This document shows positions 1 through 12,190 of a DNA stretch of 64,000 bases, piece after piece (position 1 is the stretch's first letter; each line of letters opens with the position of its first letter). Source of the DNA: Oscheius tipulae (taxonomy: Eukaryota > Nematoda > Chromadorea > Rhabditida > Rhabditidae); assembly GCA_037178975.1 (NCBI GenBank), contig JASJZH010000005.1, positions 6,324,001 to 6,388,000 of the forward strand, in the 5' to 3' direction. The notes under the pieces are model-generated. The model was given only the letters and a program-made list of their open reading frames with translations. It was not told the origin of the DNA and did not search any database. A program made the position numbers and the translations under genes.

Positions 1-2
1 GA

Positions 3-437
3 CGCGGAAGTAGTACCTCCATCGAGAGGAGAGCCTTTTTCGAGTCGATGAACCCTTCAATCGGCGGTGTTCATGCGAAGAGAGACGATGACAGCACGCC
101 GACTCCGTCGCCACCAAGACTCATCGTGAGTCAGCCGGCAGCCGGTCAACCACAACAACGACTACGTGTCACGACTACTACTACCTCGACCATGCAGACG
201 AATCGAACGGAAATACTTGAGAAGGAGAGCCGGAATGAGGATGATATGCGACGAAGATTTGTGAAACAGTTTGGAGCTAACAGAAAAGCTCCGAGAGCGG
301 AAGAAGAAGACCCATTGGATCCTGGACCAACTAGTGGGAGCAGGGAAAGTATCTACAGTACGGACAGCAGAGAGTCGGTCGTCTCGGAAGCCTCTATTAG
401 GAAGGAGAATTTTGTTAGGAGAAACTTCAACTATTAA
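3..437 (+). CDS. C-terminal part of an unrecognised protein (5' end outside window)
   Basis: The frame is open from the left edge (codons from base 3) to TAA at 435-437, giving about 144 residues. The segment is low in hydrophobic residues: Pro/Thr-rich (residues about 30-60), then a charged stretch with RRRF, then a Ser-rich tail with repeated RES/DSRES motifs, as in an intrinsically disordered cytoplasmic tail. I do not recognise the family. A strong donor-like gtgagt lies in the reading frame at 126-131, so part of this exon may be spliced out in some transcripts. A separate terminal exon follows at 807-924 and may belong to the same gene as an alternative 3' end. The coding call rests on frame length and composition only. 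Confidence 0.5.
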   Translation, partial: RGSSTSIERRAFFESMNPSIGGVHAKRDDDSTPTPSPPRLIVSQPAAGQPQQRLRVTTTTTSTMQTNRTEILEKESRNEDDMRRRFVKQFGANRKAPRAEEEDPLDPGPTSGSRESIYSTDSRESVVSEASIRKENFVRRNFNY

Positions 438-806
438 TGTGGGTTTGTTCAAGATTGCTTTGTTTAGGCTTTTGCAATTCGCTTGAAATCACAAGGAATC
501 TGGATAGACAGATTGAGAGACATTTTAAGGCTCATGAGTGTTGCCTGATAAAAGAATGTCGCTCTCTTGTTTATAAATTTTTGCGACATTTAGGTCTGCC
601 ATTGTTTGTCAATGATACTCTTCACAGAGACACAGAATGTGATCTGGTAGTCTGTATATAGACTGCTAGACCTATAAGCGTATGTATGTCTCTATTGGGG
701 GAAAATCAGAAAAACCAATTCTGTCCACAATCTATAGAGCACTGCTTCAGCTTTGCCTCGCTCCCCACTACCATCACATTTCCAGATCATAAACTATCAT
801 TTTCAG

Positions 807-924
807 CGAGCTTGATCCGATGAAGCGCCCTCTAGAAGAACGCTACGACTTTGCCCGTCCCGATCGTATCTCCAAGGCTCTTTCCGGCTCCCTTTGGGCT
901 GGCACTGAGAACAAGGAGTCCTGA
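807..924 (+). CDS. Terminal coding exon, gene unrecognised
   Basis: A canonical acceptor (tttcag, 801-806) is followed by an open frame of about 38 codons in phase 2 that ends in TGA at 922-924. It is followed by AATAAA at 992-997. The peptide contains MKRPLEERYDFARPD and ends in ENKES. I do not recognise it. It is probably the last exon of the gene entering from the left edge, as an alternative to the stop at 437, but I found no convincing phase-2 donor in the upstream exon, so the join is not shown. Confidence 0.5.
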
Positions 925-991
925 GTTTGCTGTTCTTTCACTTCTGATCTCTTGTTTCCCGTGATTCCCTCTTTAACCTGCTGCTTCTCCG

Positions 992-997
992 AATAAA
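992..997 (+). terminator. Poly(A) signal AATAAA
   Basis: A canonical AATAAA lies 68 nt after the stop of the exon at 807-924. Confidence 0.6.
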
Positions 998-3036
998 TGT
1001 GAAAAAGAGACAGAGAGCTCGTGTCATGTTTGCCCACACAGACTACCTGTCAATCTGGGCCCGTTTTCATATCAAACAGTCCGCGTGCTAGACGTGGTGT
1101 ATTTTTGTCCTGGGAGGAGGCTAAAGGTGGTGATGGGTGGTCGGTGCGTCTTTCCCAAAAAAAAGACAGGCCGACCCATTAGACGGACAGTAATGACTCA
1201 CAACAGACAGGCGATCTGCCGTTGGATCGGGTAATGAGGTTTCACAGGATAATGAGATCTAAGGTCTTTGGTGGTACCGTTCTTAGAAATGGACAGACTG
1301 ACTGACAAATAGGGAAAACCAGAAGTAGCAAAGAAGCTTTATATACGAGTAACAATCGCTCGGTGCAAGTCTTGGTGGGTTGAGAAAGATAACTGAGATG
1401 TTAGGCGAAGGTTTGTGACAGAAAGAACCTCAGTGGAAAAGTAGAAATACCTGGTCAGATTTGTAGAAGACGACAGCACAAACGAGACGAGTAAGTAGTT
1501 TTGCTACTGGCTAATTATTTGCTTGTCATTTACTCCACTGTGCTGTCGTCTTTCGTCGTCTACTTCAAACCAGGCTAGTGGCTTCTACTTTTTTTCATTC
1601 AAATAGTACGCTGACTTTTGTCCAAACACACAATCTTTTAACATGAGCTAGGTGTTTCAAGTTATTTACATGAACTGTCCAATGTTTCCCCTTCCTGTCT
1701 CGAAAAAGACAAATATGCCTCCTGCCGATGCCCTCCGTAAATCAAAGTATGTTGTGCAGATTAGGGAGAGACCATCTGGGGTAGGGATAAGTGACCAAAC
1801 AAGCTAGTAACTTGAGAGCCACTTGACTCACACATATTGTTCTTTGTCTGCCGTACAACTTTACCAGACACTCTCTCCGAGGTCCCCAATTGGCTGACCT
1901 CATAATCGGTACGGTCCTTTGGTAGAGGGGTTATTGTTGTGTCATAAAACGATGAGGCCGAGCCGACAAAACACATGTACAATAGTGCCAATAGGCTGAT
2001 TTAGGAAAAGCATAAGACTATAGAGACAGCACACACGAATGGACTCTTTTGGGAACATTTGAACTGTTGTTTTCTATAACAGGGCTTTGCGAAACTTGAC
2101 CGACTGATTCAGTCTAACCTTTCCCATCTGTCCACCTTCCACTCCTACTCATCCTTTCCACCCATCCTTCGTAAGCCTTTTGATCTCCCACTTCTTCTTA
2201 CCCCCTAGTGAGTTTGCTCGCGGCTCCACAGGTTGGTATGCTAATAAGTGGCCATGTCCGGTGAGAAGTGCCACCCGCTGTGCTTGAGGAGGAAGGACGC
2301 TAGCTCGCACTATGAGTCAAAGGGCGTCACCGACCGGCCGATGTCGAAGTTCTAATCCCAGCAAAAAAACTGCAGAAACAATAGTTAGGGGACCGGTAGC
2401 AAACAGGTATTGAGACGGGGAATGACGGACAGAGAAAGTCAACAAGATGACGGTCAGCTGTATGAAGAGAGGGCCCGGAGAGAACGGAACCAGGGTGGGA
2501 AAGAGCCGCGAGTCACGGGAAAAGTGAGAGTCAAGAGTCAGCTGGGAACAGGGCGATGGGGCCATGTACCCACGAGGATTAGATGTTGGTTTCAATAAGT
2601 TTAGGATAAACATTGGGTGAGAAGTATCTTTAGACTGTGCCGAATTTCTTTTGAACGCGGTGCCCTTTGGGAAACAGGACAGGGTTGATTTAAGTTGAGT
2701 CACAAGTAACGGTCAAGTTTCGGAGAAAGGTAGAAGGCAGTACCTGTCTCTTTGTTTTTTTCTCTACCTACGTTTGGACTCTGCCTTTCTGAAACCCTTT
2801 CTTTCCGCATTTCCATCAGAATGCTAATGCCCCCTAACCAGTCCCCTTTCCTTTCAAAACTTCCGATTCCCTCTGACAGTAATCCCTCTCCAGGCGCCAC
2901 TAATTCTCAAGTCAAACAACACTGTCAAGTCTTGTAATCAGTGTCTTCCTTCCCTCCGCCCTCAATGTATCATCACAGCCATGGCGCAATTAGGGGGCGG
3001 GGCGCAGAAGACCGAGCTCAGACTGTGCAAGACGGC
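998..3036. other. Intergenic region upstream of glypican
   Basis: I see no supportable exon here. It holds an imperfect inverted repeat (1437-1593) and pyrimidine-rich sequence. The glypican promoter should lie near its right end, but I see no clear TATA box. Confidence 0.5.
1437..1593. repeat. Imperfect inverted repeat, MITE-like
   Basis: The left arm (1437-1480) and right arm (1539-1593) are reverse complements with indels. They share outer ends (aaaagtagaa / ttctactttt), a cctgg/ccagg block and an inner 14-nt block (gacgacagcaca). The spacer is about 58 nt. The structure resembles a small non-autonomous DNA transposon. I did not find a second copy. Confidence 0.55.
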
Positions 3037-6000
3037 ATGCGCCGCGCACCGCTATCAATTCTTCTACTAAAAATAGCAGTTGTATTATGTCTACTTTCTT
3101 TTTCTTCAGCTGCCAAAGGTACGCTTTTCCTATGTTTGTCTCCATTTTCCAACTCCTCCCATTGGATTCCGCTACCGTTCAACCTAGACAATCACAGAAG
3201 ATTGTCTGACAAAGAGCTTAGTACTGGTGGACGATTTTCTTTTAGTTGCATTTTCAAACCCTTTTCTCACAAAGTAGGTTCGATCTGGAGTGAGAGACAG
3301 ACATGTCCAGAGGTCTATCTCCCACTCTGTCCTTACCACTTCCATGTCGCTCTCCCCCTATCGCCTCTCGACTTAATTGTTCTCTCTTATCGTATCTAGC
3401 CATCCTTTTTCGAGTTAATGGATTATCCAGTCGATGAGATTAACTAACTTTTCAAAGGAATCCGACTAGGATTTAGGGTACTTTCAAAAAAACTTTGGGT
3501 TTACTCTTGGGTTCCGACAACAACAAGGTTCTACTGTTACAGAGAAAGTGGGGATCAAACTTTAAAGTTTGGGAGTGTAATTAGAGAAGCTGTCTATAGA
3601 GCGGCACTACTCTATATTCTCATATATGAAGCCTTTTACAGCATTTTACATTTGAATACGTTGCTTGAACTTTCGCTAGTAGAGTAGGAATATGAAGAAA
3701 AGACCGTAAGATCTCAAAAAATCCTAGGCAGTACGGTATAGAAATCTGTAACTGTACCTAAGTAGATTCTCCTAGCACTTTGCCCTTTAGTTACGTTCTT
3801 CCTAGGTTGCAAACAACCGTGGAAGAACGAAAAAGATAAACACTTCCAATTGAATCAAAATTGTAGGACTGTCCTCCCAATATCCGAACCAAGGTCGTTC
3901 ATCCCTTATTAGAAAAGCCTCCCCGTGAGACGATTGTTTTACGGCCGGGTCATTGACGATCCTCTTCACAAAAGATCCGCAGCACTAATTCGGGACACAA
4001 ATAGTCTGATTACCATACTTGGGAGTAGGAGAACTATGAGAACATCTGCCCAGAGGAAAAAACAGTTACGATCCAATTTTCAGCAGCAAAAGGGACAGCA
4101 GTAGCACCTGCCTGTTCGGGAATGGTGTCCACTTGTGACGAGGAGATGGAAGAAGAGATGTCCGAGAGAGCGCAGAAGATTTTTAAACTACAGCTACAGG
4201 ACAAGATCATCATTTTGAGACACATGCTGCAGACAAACCTGAACAGCTTCCGATGTGAGTTTTTTTTTTTACTTCAGGCACACCACTTTAGCTTGTTGCT
4301 TTGGCTCCAACTTTGCAGAACACCAAAACTTTAGAAAAACAACTTTCGGAACTGATTAGACTACTCAAAACCTTTGCATTTTCAGCCTATTTCTACAACT
4401 CTCTCAACACCTGTCACACTAACTTGGACACTTTGTTCAAGAAAACATACGGTCCTTTTTATGAAAACAACTCGAGAGTAAGTCGTTTTCCTTCGAAGTA
4501 AGAATAGACCTTTTTAGGATTTTGAGACCTTTTTCAACCGTCTACGTGCTTTCAGCTCTCCTTATTCCGATGCTTCGGTCAAGTCAATCACGGATCAGCT
4601 GTTCTCTCACCTTTTTCGCATCGTCTTTAGTCTTCTCAACCCTTTGGTGAGTTTACAGGTTTCTCTTAATTTAGGTATGAATTCCCATTTTTTCCATCGT
4701 CCTGTATCAAACAAGATGTTAATTTCTAGCAAAAAGTCTCCGAGCCTGAATGGCGCTGCATGGAGGCCAACATGGCAGAAATCGAACCCTTCGGTGACAT
4801 TCCTCGCAAGATCACGGCTCATCTGGAGAAGACCCTGGTAACTTGGAGGAACTTCATCGCAGCTATCGACACTGGTCATCAGGTCCTGGATGGATTCCTA
4901 AACGTGAGTCCTATACGCTTGACTTAGCATCAAAACAGTCTCACCTGTTGAGAATCAAGCCGCCTTCTTTCTAATAAGACCACAGCTGCGTGTTAAATCC
5001 TCTAAGCCCTTAATTGAGCCGACAGGTGTGGAATCCTTCAAAAAAATAGGAAGAAGGCTAACTGGGTTCCAAAGCGTCGCCTCTTAATTGTCAGTTTCCG
5101 CTTCGCCAGCACCTTGTTTGACCCTGTCTTTTGAGTCACGCAATTTGTTGTACTCTCTCTGTCCTTGGGTCATCAATCAATATTCTAATTGATAGTTAGC
5201 CGGGGCACGGTGGGAAGGTTCTCCTGGTTGAATGGGAAGGTATGAGTCGAGAGAGATAAGATAGAAGAAGATGGATAGGTACTCTGGGAGTCAACTAACT
5301 GGGATAGTTCCAAACCCTCTTGATTCAATAACCGACCATTCAATCAGCCTTTCCCAACTTCATACTTTTTCAGACGACTCTCTCCCCTCAATGTATCCGA
5401 AACCTGGCCCGCATGAGCGAATGCTCTCAATGTCAGATTTCCAAGGAACATGTCAAACCCTGCTCCGGCTTCTGTATCAACGTCCTCCGAGGCTGTTTGG
5501 CCGAATGGGCTGAGATGGATCAACAGTGGGATTCGGTCATAGGTAAGCGAGAGGGATCAATATCCGTCTGTTGATGTGTACTTCGGGTCAGTAGCTCTGC
5601 GCAACGGTGCTCCCTTGACAGTGCCGCCGTCTTTTTCGGTTCCCCTCAGAAAGGTTGCGAAGATGCGCACACACATTTCATTTCGGAAATTGACTTCCAT
5701 GTTCAAAGGCTGGGCATGATTTGACGATGGCTCATCCACGCGAGCCGTGTCTTTTAAGGAGAAAGAGTACGGGACAGGTGGAGACGACGGGATCAAAGGA
5801 GCCGCACACGCGCAGAGACTAACGGCCGACAGAAGTATTAGAGCTGTTGTAAATTGGGGCACAGCTAATATTTGGCAGGATTTACGATCCTTCTTTTGAT
5901 TGGGATTGAGTCTAAATCTAAAATGAAGAGACAGAGACTTGGATCGTACCCAGCTTCCATTTCCAGGAGGCATCCACCGTCTATCTCAGCAGCTTCGAGG

Positions 6001-7170
6001 ACCTCAGAATCTGCACGGAGCACTTGGACCTCTTCCTGTCCAGCTGTCCGAAGCCATGATGATCTTCCAGGAACGTGGACCGTCCGTTACGAACAAGGTT
6101 AGACAAAGGGACGCCCGCAGTCTTTCCCATTCTGAGTCAGAGAGAGGCGGCTTTTCTCTTCAAGCATTACGGCCGTGGGAACTAACTCTTTTAGAGAGGA
6201 AGTCTCACACATCAAGACAGGATGTTATGGGTGTGAGGAACTGTTATCGAGGCTATACCGTTTGTTTTGCCGATACGAGGCTGTAAAATTGGTGGGTGAG
6301 GTCAGGCATGTGCGCATGCGCAAGGGGAGGAGGACAGTGAGGGAGTAAACAAGAAACTCGAGGTTCCCAGCCGAATTTAATTAGAATCTTGTAAACTCAT
6401 AAAATTCCAGGTTCTGGCCAAATGCTTCTCCTTGGAAGGAACGTTCCGTCATCGACGCTACAAGCGCTCCACCTGGATCCGTTCCGTCGCCGAACAGGAC
6501 GTCGGTCACTATCGCGTAGCCCGCCAGCTTATGGCAACTTTCGGCGACAGAGTGAGTGTTATAATCCTTCTCTGCTCCTCCCTTATCACCACCACCAAAC
6601 ATTTTCCGTTCTCTTTCCAGCTCATCACAATGAGGGGCTGGTTCCGATCATTGCCCGAGAGTTTCTGTCAAGAAGATGGACTGGCAGCCGGGGTAGATGA
6701 TAGATGCTGGAATGGGACGGCTGTGGCCCCTTATGGGAAGGCTCTGGCCAGATCGGGAGTCAATCAACAGGGCACCAATCCTGAGTATCAGGGCGACATG
6801 TTCTTGAACTATCGAGGTAAGCAGAGAAAAAGAGACAAGGCTGTAATTGGAGTTTCAGGCTCATTTGTTGAACAACGACTTCAAATGGGAATGTTGTCGT
6901 TCCGACTGAACAACCTGATCCATGGAAGGAATTACACGAACTACGAACTGGAAGGAAGTGGCAACATGCCTGACGATGAAGACTATGTGAGACAGCGTTC
7001 AAACCGGTTTTCAATATGAATTGTTTTAGGAAGAAGGCTCTGGGGATATGCCGATCATCATTCTCGACCCATCTGAGCCATCTCACTCTCCCAGAGAACA
7101 TCTGGTTCAGTCCGCGATGTCAAAATCTCTCCTACTTCTGTCAGTTTTCCTTCTTTTCAGGATACTATAA
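3037..7170 (+). CDS. Glypican (GPI-anchored heparan sulfate proteoglycan)
   Basis: Eleven exons join in frame to 517 aa: 3037-3118, 4084-4254, 4386-4477, 4518-4646, 4730-4903, 5374-5542, 5967-6097, 6411-6551, 6621-6816, 6859-6986, 7030-7170. Exon 1 is a signal peptide (residues 1-26, cut near SSAAK). Exons 2-9 carry the Cys-rich glypican domain, including the family-typical CSGFCINVLRGCLAEWAEMD segment, DRCWNG and QGTNPE. A basic RYKR at about 332-335 could be the convertase site known in glypicans. Two acidic Ser-Gly sites (EGSGNM and EEGSGDM) flank the last intron and are likely heparan sulfate attachment points. The C-terminus is hydrophobic (LLLLSVFLLF), as for a GPI anchor. The product acts at the cell surface as a co-receptor for Wnt, BMP or Hedgehog ligands. 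The glypican 1/2/4/6 versus 3/5 subfamily is not decided. Confidence 0.95.
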
Positions 7171-7274
7171 GGAGACAGCAAGAAACACAGCGGGTTCTAG
7201 TCTAAAACAAGCCGATTGTGATATAGAGACGGGTATTTTGAAGATGCTCACTAGATTTCTATTCGGGTTACTTC

Positions 7275-7280
7275 AATAAA
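7275..7280 (+). terminator. Poly(A) signal of glypican
   Basis: AATAAA lies 105 nt after the glypican stop and is followed by a T-run. Confidence 0.8.
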
Positions 7281-7573
7281 CTTTTTTTTTACATAACCTT
7301 CGCACTGGAGCCTGTGGAAGCATACTGACAGGAGAATGTGCTGCTATTTCCCGTTGGCTGTATATCCGTTCCACGCCACCATCTTTATCTATTGAAAAGA
7401 GTGAAAGACAGGAACGTACTAAAGTTCGAAATATTGCAATCACAATAATTGTTCTGTTGGCAGAATTGTTATGCAATTTTCACTGAACAGCGTTCCAACT
7501 TACCGCGTCTAACGTTAAAAAAATTTTCTAAAAAAAAAAAAAGTGTTGAAAAAGTGCTAAAAAAAAAACGTAC

Positions 7574-7720
7574 ACAAAAGTGCCGACTCTGACCAAGAAG
7601 AAGCCAACGTCCAAGAAAGAAGTGGAGAAGGAGGAGGCGAAGGATGGCGACGACAGACACTATGAGGATATATTGTTCAATCCTAATGCGATTCCAGATG
7701 CACCGGGTGGCGAAAGCTAA
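7574..7720 (+). CDS. Possible terminal exon, Lys/Glu-rich peptide
   Basis: An open frame (about 48 codons) begins after an A-rich stretch and ends in TAA at 7718-7720, where AATAAA (7719-7724) overlaps the stop. The peptide is Lys-rich (LTKKKPTSKKEVEKEE) and then ends with YEDILFNPNAIPDAPGGES. A possible acceptor is the aaaag just before the frame, but upstream exons were not found. It could be the end of a small gene or a retroposed fragment. Confidence 0.35.
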   Translation, partial: TKVPTLTKKKPTSKKEVEKEEAKDGDDRHYEDILFNPNAIPDAPGGES

Positions 7721-8039
7721 ATAAAAGCTGATATTTCGTGTTATTCTCTTCTCTAGCTGTTCAATGTTTTGCCTTGTTCTATATGGTTAAGTCTCGGGTC
7801 GTTGAGCATGCTTCTTCTGTTTGGGACCGATACATCCCTTCTTGATGCATGAGCAGTCCCTTACTCGTTCTAGAACACTAACTGTTTGGCTCTTCTGACT
7901 CGACTTGTCAGATCTTGGATGACAGTTGACAAAAAGACCACAGAAGCTCGTCTGGGTTCATCTAGGGTAGAATTTGGCATATCCAGCGCACAAGTAAATA
8001 CTTTTTGGCAATAAAAAGAATGATGTAATTGCTCGCCTG

Positions 8040-10830
8040 GAGGAACGTTGCTCCCAAATTGCTCTGCTGGATTTGAAGAAGAAAACTACATCAATCAATT
8101 TGAAGTGGACTACCTTCTGTCAACATCTACTAGAGGGCAAGAACATCTATTCCCTCTAGTCGTAGCCTGGACAGCCGACTAACAGTATTCGTCCATCATG
8201 TTGAGCCTCCGGTTTGGTACTTTAAACTACAGAACTCTCCGTACTGACTCACGACTGGCTGAACTGGAAAATGGACTTGAAAATATTCCATTGGCCTATC
8301 CGAAGTGAAAAGACAAGAATCGAACTCCATGGTCTTTCAACAGTCAGAATACCTATTATTCCACTGTAGTCAAGTTGGATTCTTGATAAGTCGAAGATGG
8401 TCAAGCTGCTCTACTTTCCAATCTGTCTCAAGTCAAGTTTGCCTTCTCGACATCCAAACCACAGCGGGAACAATAAGAACAGTACAGTGTTACGGACCCA
8501 CCTCCACAAGCTCAGACGATGACTACACCGAATTCCTATCAAGCGTGGACCGAGCATTGAACTTCCGGCAAGTACGTCGTATTCGGCTTCCGGGGGAACG
8601 TCGGATGTTCAAGCTCGTGGTCGGCGACTTTAATGCCAAAATCGGATAGAGAGAGGAGTTCATTGGCAAGCACGGTCTGGGAACCCGAAACGAAAGAGGA
8701 GAGATGCTGGCTGAATTCTGCTCCGAAAAAGAAATGTACACAATGAACACCCGTTTCGCTAAAAGGTCGACGAGGAAATGGACATGGCTTTCGCCTAACA
8801 TGGAAACAAAGAACATGATTGACTACATTCTATCCCAAAAGCCGAATATTTTCACGGACGTAGATGTAATTGGACGACTAAAATTCACCAGCGATCACCG
8901 CCTCCTGTTAGGAAAGCTTGCCCTGCCTACGAAGAAGTTCCACTCTGCCCAGCCGAGGAAACTACGATCCCAGCTGAACAAACCTTTGTTTCGATTCGCT
9001 GCTGAAGACATGGCCCAACACGTGAACATGAGCTCATACAGTCAAATACGCCAACTTGTTCTCAACGCAAGAGATGTTGCCTCTATCCCCGTGCCCAAGA
9101 CCAGTCACATCTCCCAACGAACCACAACTTTGTTTCAAAAGAGACACGAGCTCCAATATTGTCCTGAAACACGGAGGAACCGCATCGAGTTCAGTGTAGT
9201 GAACAAAGCTCTACATGAATCGTTGAAGGAAGACCTTCGTTTGAAACATCACAATCGACTCAAAGATGCTCTTCTACAGGGACGTAGTCTACAAGCGTTG
9301 AGGGAAAACATGACAGCTAAGAAGGCTCTGACGCAAATATCCGATCAGAACGGAACAGTCCTGTCAAATCCAGAAGATGTTCGAGCAGCGGTGAAGGACT
9401 TCTACGATGACCTGTATCGAAGTCGCATTCTGACCCAGCTTCCAAATCTGCAGAATGAGGACGAAATTCCACCAAACCTTCAATGCGAAGTCGAGAAGGC
9501 TGTTTCCAAGTTAGAGTTCGGCAAGACACCAGGTCCCGATCAAGTAACCTCCGACTTGCTACTTCTAAGCAGACAAGTACTCTCCAAACCATTAGCTGAC
9601 ATCTACAACCGGATCATTGAGAATGAGGCTCTACCAGATGAATTGACGGATTCGACAATATCTCTTCTTTTCAAAAAGGGAGACCCACTGGATATCAGAA
9701 ACTACCGACCTATCGCTCTACTTTCCGTGATCTTCAAAGTATTCAGTTCAATTCTACTCTCTCGAATGCAGAAAACTTTGGATGAAAACCAACCACCTAA
9801 GCAGGCCGGCTTCAGAAAGTCCTTCTCTACTACGGACCACGTCCAAGTTATGAATGAGCTGATAGAAAGAACCGTTGAGTACAACTTTCCGCTCTATATC
9901 GCCTTCATCGACTACTCCAAAGCTTTCGACTCAATTGAACATGGAGCCCTTTGGAATGCCCTCAATCGACAGGCGAAGATGATCCGCGTCCTCCAGCTCA
10001 TCTACAACACAACCAAGATCTATGTGCGAGTATGCGGCAAACAAGTGGTTAACATGCAAAGAGGTGTACTTCAAAGAGACACAGTTTCGCCTTCTCTATT
10101 CACAGCGGTCACCGAAGATGTATTCCGAACTTTGGACTGGGATGGACTCGGAGTCGATGTCAACGGACGATTTCTGCAAAACATCCGATACGCCGACGAC
10201 ACGGTCCTTTTCTCACATACGGCCGAAGAACTCGAGAAGATACTAGTGGACCTAGCTCAGCGGAGCTCAGGAGTAGGCCTTACTCTGAACTGTCAAAAGA
10301 CCAAGCTGATGACCAACTGCAATCACACTCCGATCACAGTCAACGGCCAGCCTGTTCCGTACTGCCAGGACTACATCTACCTAGGATCCAGGGTCTCATT
10401 CGACAGGAATACATCTCTTGAAGTCAATAGAAGGATCCGCTCAGGTTGGTCTGCGTTCAACAAATACTACGATCTCTTCACTAACCGAAGAGTTCATCTT
10501 AAACAAAAGAGAAGATTGTACAAGATGTATGTCGAACCATGTCTACTGTACGCATCAGAAACCTGGAGACACCGAGAAAAGGATCTTACAAAGTTGAAGA
10601 CAGCACAACGTAAGATGATACGAAGAATGGTTGGAGTAACTCTCCTCGACAGACGAACTAATGAATGGCTCGAAGAAACCGTCAAACTACCAGATATTAG
10701 AAAAGAATGGGTATAAAGGAAGTGGAACTGGGCCAGGAAGATAGCGAATATGAAAGACGATAGATGGACGAAATGCCTCTCAGAATGAAGACCGTGGAGG
10801 AGATGGAAAGGTAGAATACTGTCTTCCAAC
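8040..10830 (+). mobile_element. Degenerate APE-type non-LTR retrotransposon, copy 1 (RTE-like)
   Basis: The element has an apurinic-type endonuclease region (about 8199-8860) and a reverse transcriptase (to 10716), with a tail to about 10830. Endonuclease motifs visible are RFGTLNYRTLR near the start, CYGPTSTSSDDDY and VVGDFNAKIG. The frame is broken: a deletion/frameshift near 8300, a stop at 8647-8649, then stops at 10714-10716 and about 10786. Those last stops sit where tryptophan or arginine would be expected. The 5' boundary is judged from similarity to copy 2 and is approximate. No target-site duplication was located. Confidence 0.85.
8704..10716 (+). pseudogene. Endonuclease C-terminus plus reverse transcriptase of non-LTR copy 1
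   Basis: A 670-codon open stretch begins inside the endonuclease domain (SDHRLLLGKL near residue 60) and covers the RT domain: GKTPGPDQV, FKKGDPLDIRNYRPIALL, FIDYSKAFDSIEH (motif A), GVLQRDTVSP (where the usual Gly-Asp has become Arg-Asp) and IRYADDTVLF (motif C, YADD). The 3' part carries the RRLYKMYVEPCLLYASETW segment typical of APE-type elements. The polyprotein would begin about 500 bases upstream, so this open frame is a surviving piece rather than a complete gene. The element reads as recently dead: most motifs are intact, with a few point changes and stops. Confidence 0.85.
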
Positions 10831-10894
10831 TACGTATGCGTTAATTAGTTACTTCCCAGGAGTGAGTTCTTTTGTCTTTATCTTTTGTTCCAAT

Positions 10895-12190
10895 TCGCCT
10901 AGAAGAACGTTGCCTCGCTTTCTGCTCTACTGGAAAGTAAAGGCTACCGCGGCAAGAAAAAAGACGAGCTACCGAAGTCAGCTGCTGTCTCTTCTACGCT
11001 CGGCGTTCTACCATAGAGAAAAAGACTGGAATCTGTCTGAAGAATACTTAGGCAATACAGACGTTCTCCGCCTACTCGGTCTGAAGGTTCTAAACCATGC
11101 CTGCTATGTTTGACTGTGCAATGCCCGGTCACTCTTGGGTATTCCGAGGCAAGTAGAGCTACAAGAAGCTTTAAAGTCGATCAAATGGGATGTCATCGCT
11201 CTTAATGAACTACGACTTCGAGGAGAAGGAAGTCTCACGTTCTTGGAATCGAAGGATGTTCTCTTCTGGAGTGGGCACAAACAGTTGCCTCAACATGGTG
11301 TCGGCTTCTTTATCAAAGAGCAGTACGCCAGCCAAGCTGTCTTCTCTCCTCATTCTGCAAGATGCGCCACTCTGTCGCTGCCAGATGTGAAGATCTACAT
11401 GGTAGCCGGCTACGGACCTACTTCCGTATCAACAGACGAGGAATACGACGAGTTTCTGACAGTTCTCGATGTCATGCTGACCCGTACACCTAAAGGATTG
11501 TCTCCAATCCTGCTGGGAGATTTCAACGCAAAGGTTAGTCAAGACGAATCAAATCGAGATATAGTTGGAACGGCTACGCTTCATGACGGTAACGACAGAG
11601 GGAAAGCACTCGTGGAACTATGCCGAGCTCACAATGTACGTCTTTGGAGCACTTTTCTTGAGAAACGTGCCAAACGACTTTGGACCTGGAGGAGTCCGAA
11701 TAGAGTCACTCGGAGCGAACCTGCTAACCTGCCGCTTGATCCATGAAGAAGCGCAAGATGCTGTTTGAATCATACATCAGTCCTGTGGCATTATACGGAG
11801 CTGAGACCTGGACCTTGAAAGAAGCAGAGAAGAACTACATTGAGGTCTGTCAAAGAAGGATGGAACGAAGGATGATTGGCATCTCCACCCTAGACAGATG
11901 GACAAATGAGAGAGTGCGAGATAGGACAAAGCTGATAGACTGGAGGAAGAAAGCACTCTGTTTGAAGCTCCTCTGGGCCGAGAAAACCACCAAGATGGAA
12001 GCCTCGAGATGGTCAAAAACGATATCAGAGTGGATCCCACTCGAGAGCAGAAGGCAGCCTGGAAGACAACGCCTACGATGGATCGATGAAGTGCAAAGAG
12101 AGGCTGGACACTCGTGGTGGACAAAAAACAATCAGGAATGGAAGAATATCAGATCAGCAATAGTCGAAGACTAGATAATTTATTAAATAA
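10895..12190 (+). mobile_element. Internally deleted APE-type non-LTR retrotransposon, copy 2
   Basis: A second element of related but clearly different sequence follows copy 1 directly in the same orientation. It holds the endonuclease N-terminal half and the last ~140 codons of RT, with the whole central RT missing. The 3' end runs into an AT-rich tail (attattaaataaataatt, near 12180-12197). The two copies belong to different subfamilies, judging by protein divergence (ATETW-type region YGAETWTLKEAEK versus YASETWRHREKD). Confidence 0.8.
11106..12174 (+). pseudogene. Endonuclease / RT-tail remnants of non-LTR copy 2
   Basis: The frame 11114-11746 reads LCNARSLLGIPRQVELQ, then WDVIALNELR, GYGPTSVSTDEEYDEF and LLGDFNAKV: the APE endonuclease up to its third catalytic block (WTWRSPN). 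An in-frame TGA lies just upstream, where Arg or Trp is expected. It is then joined, in another frame, to 11743-12174, which encodes the RT C-terminus (ALYGAETWTLKEAEK, RRMIGISTLDRWTNE, RRQPGRQRLRWIDEV). The catalytic RT core is absent, so the copy cannot be autonomous. Confidence 0.8.

Noticed and set aside
5557-5973. 138-codon minus-strand ORF
   Set aside because: It lies in glypican intron 6 and overlaps its last coding exon edge; no motif, no splice support.
6432-7019. 195-codon ORF over the end of the glypican gene
   Set aside because: It reads straight through three introns; the spliced model matches the glypican family and is in phase throughout.
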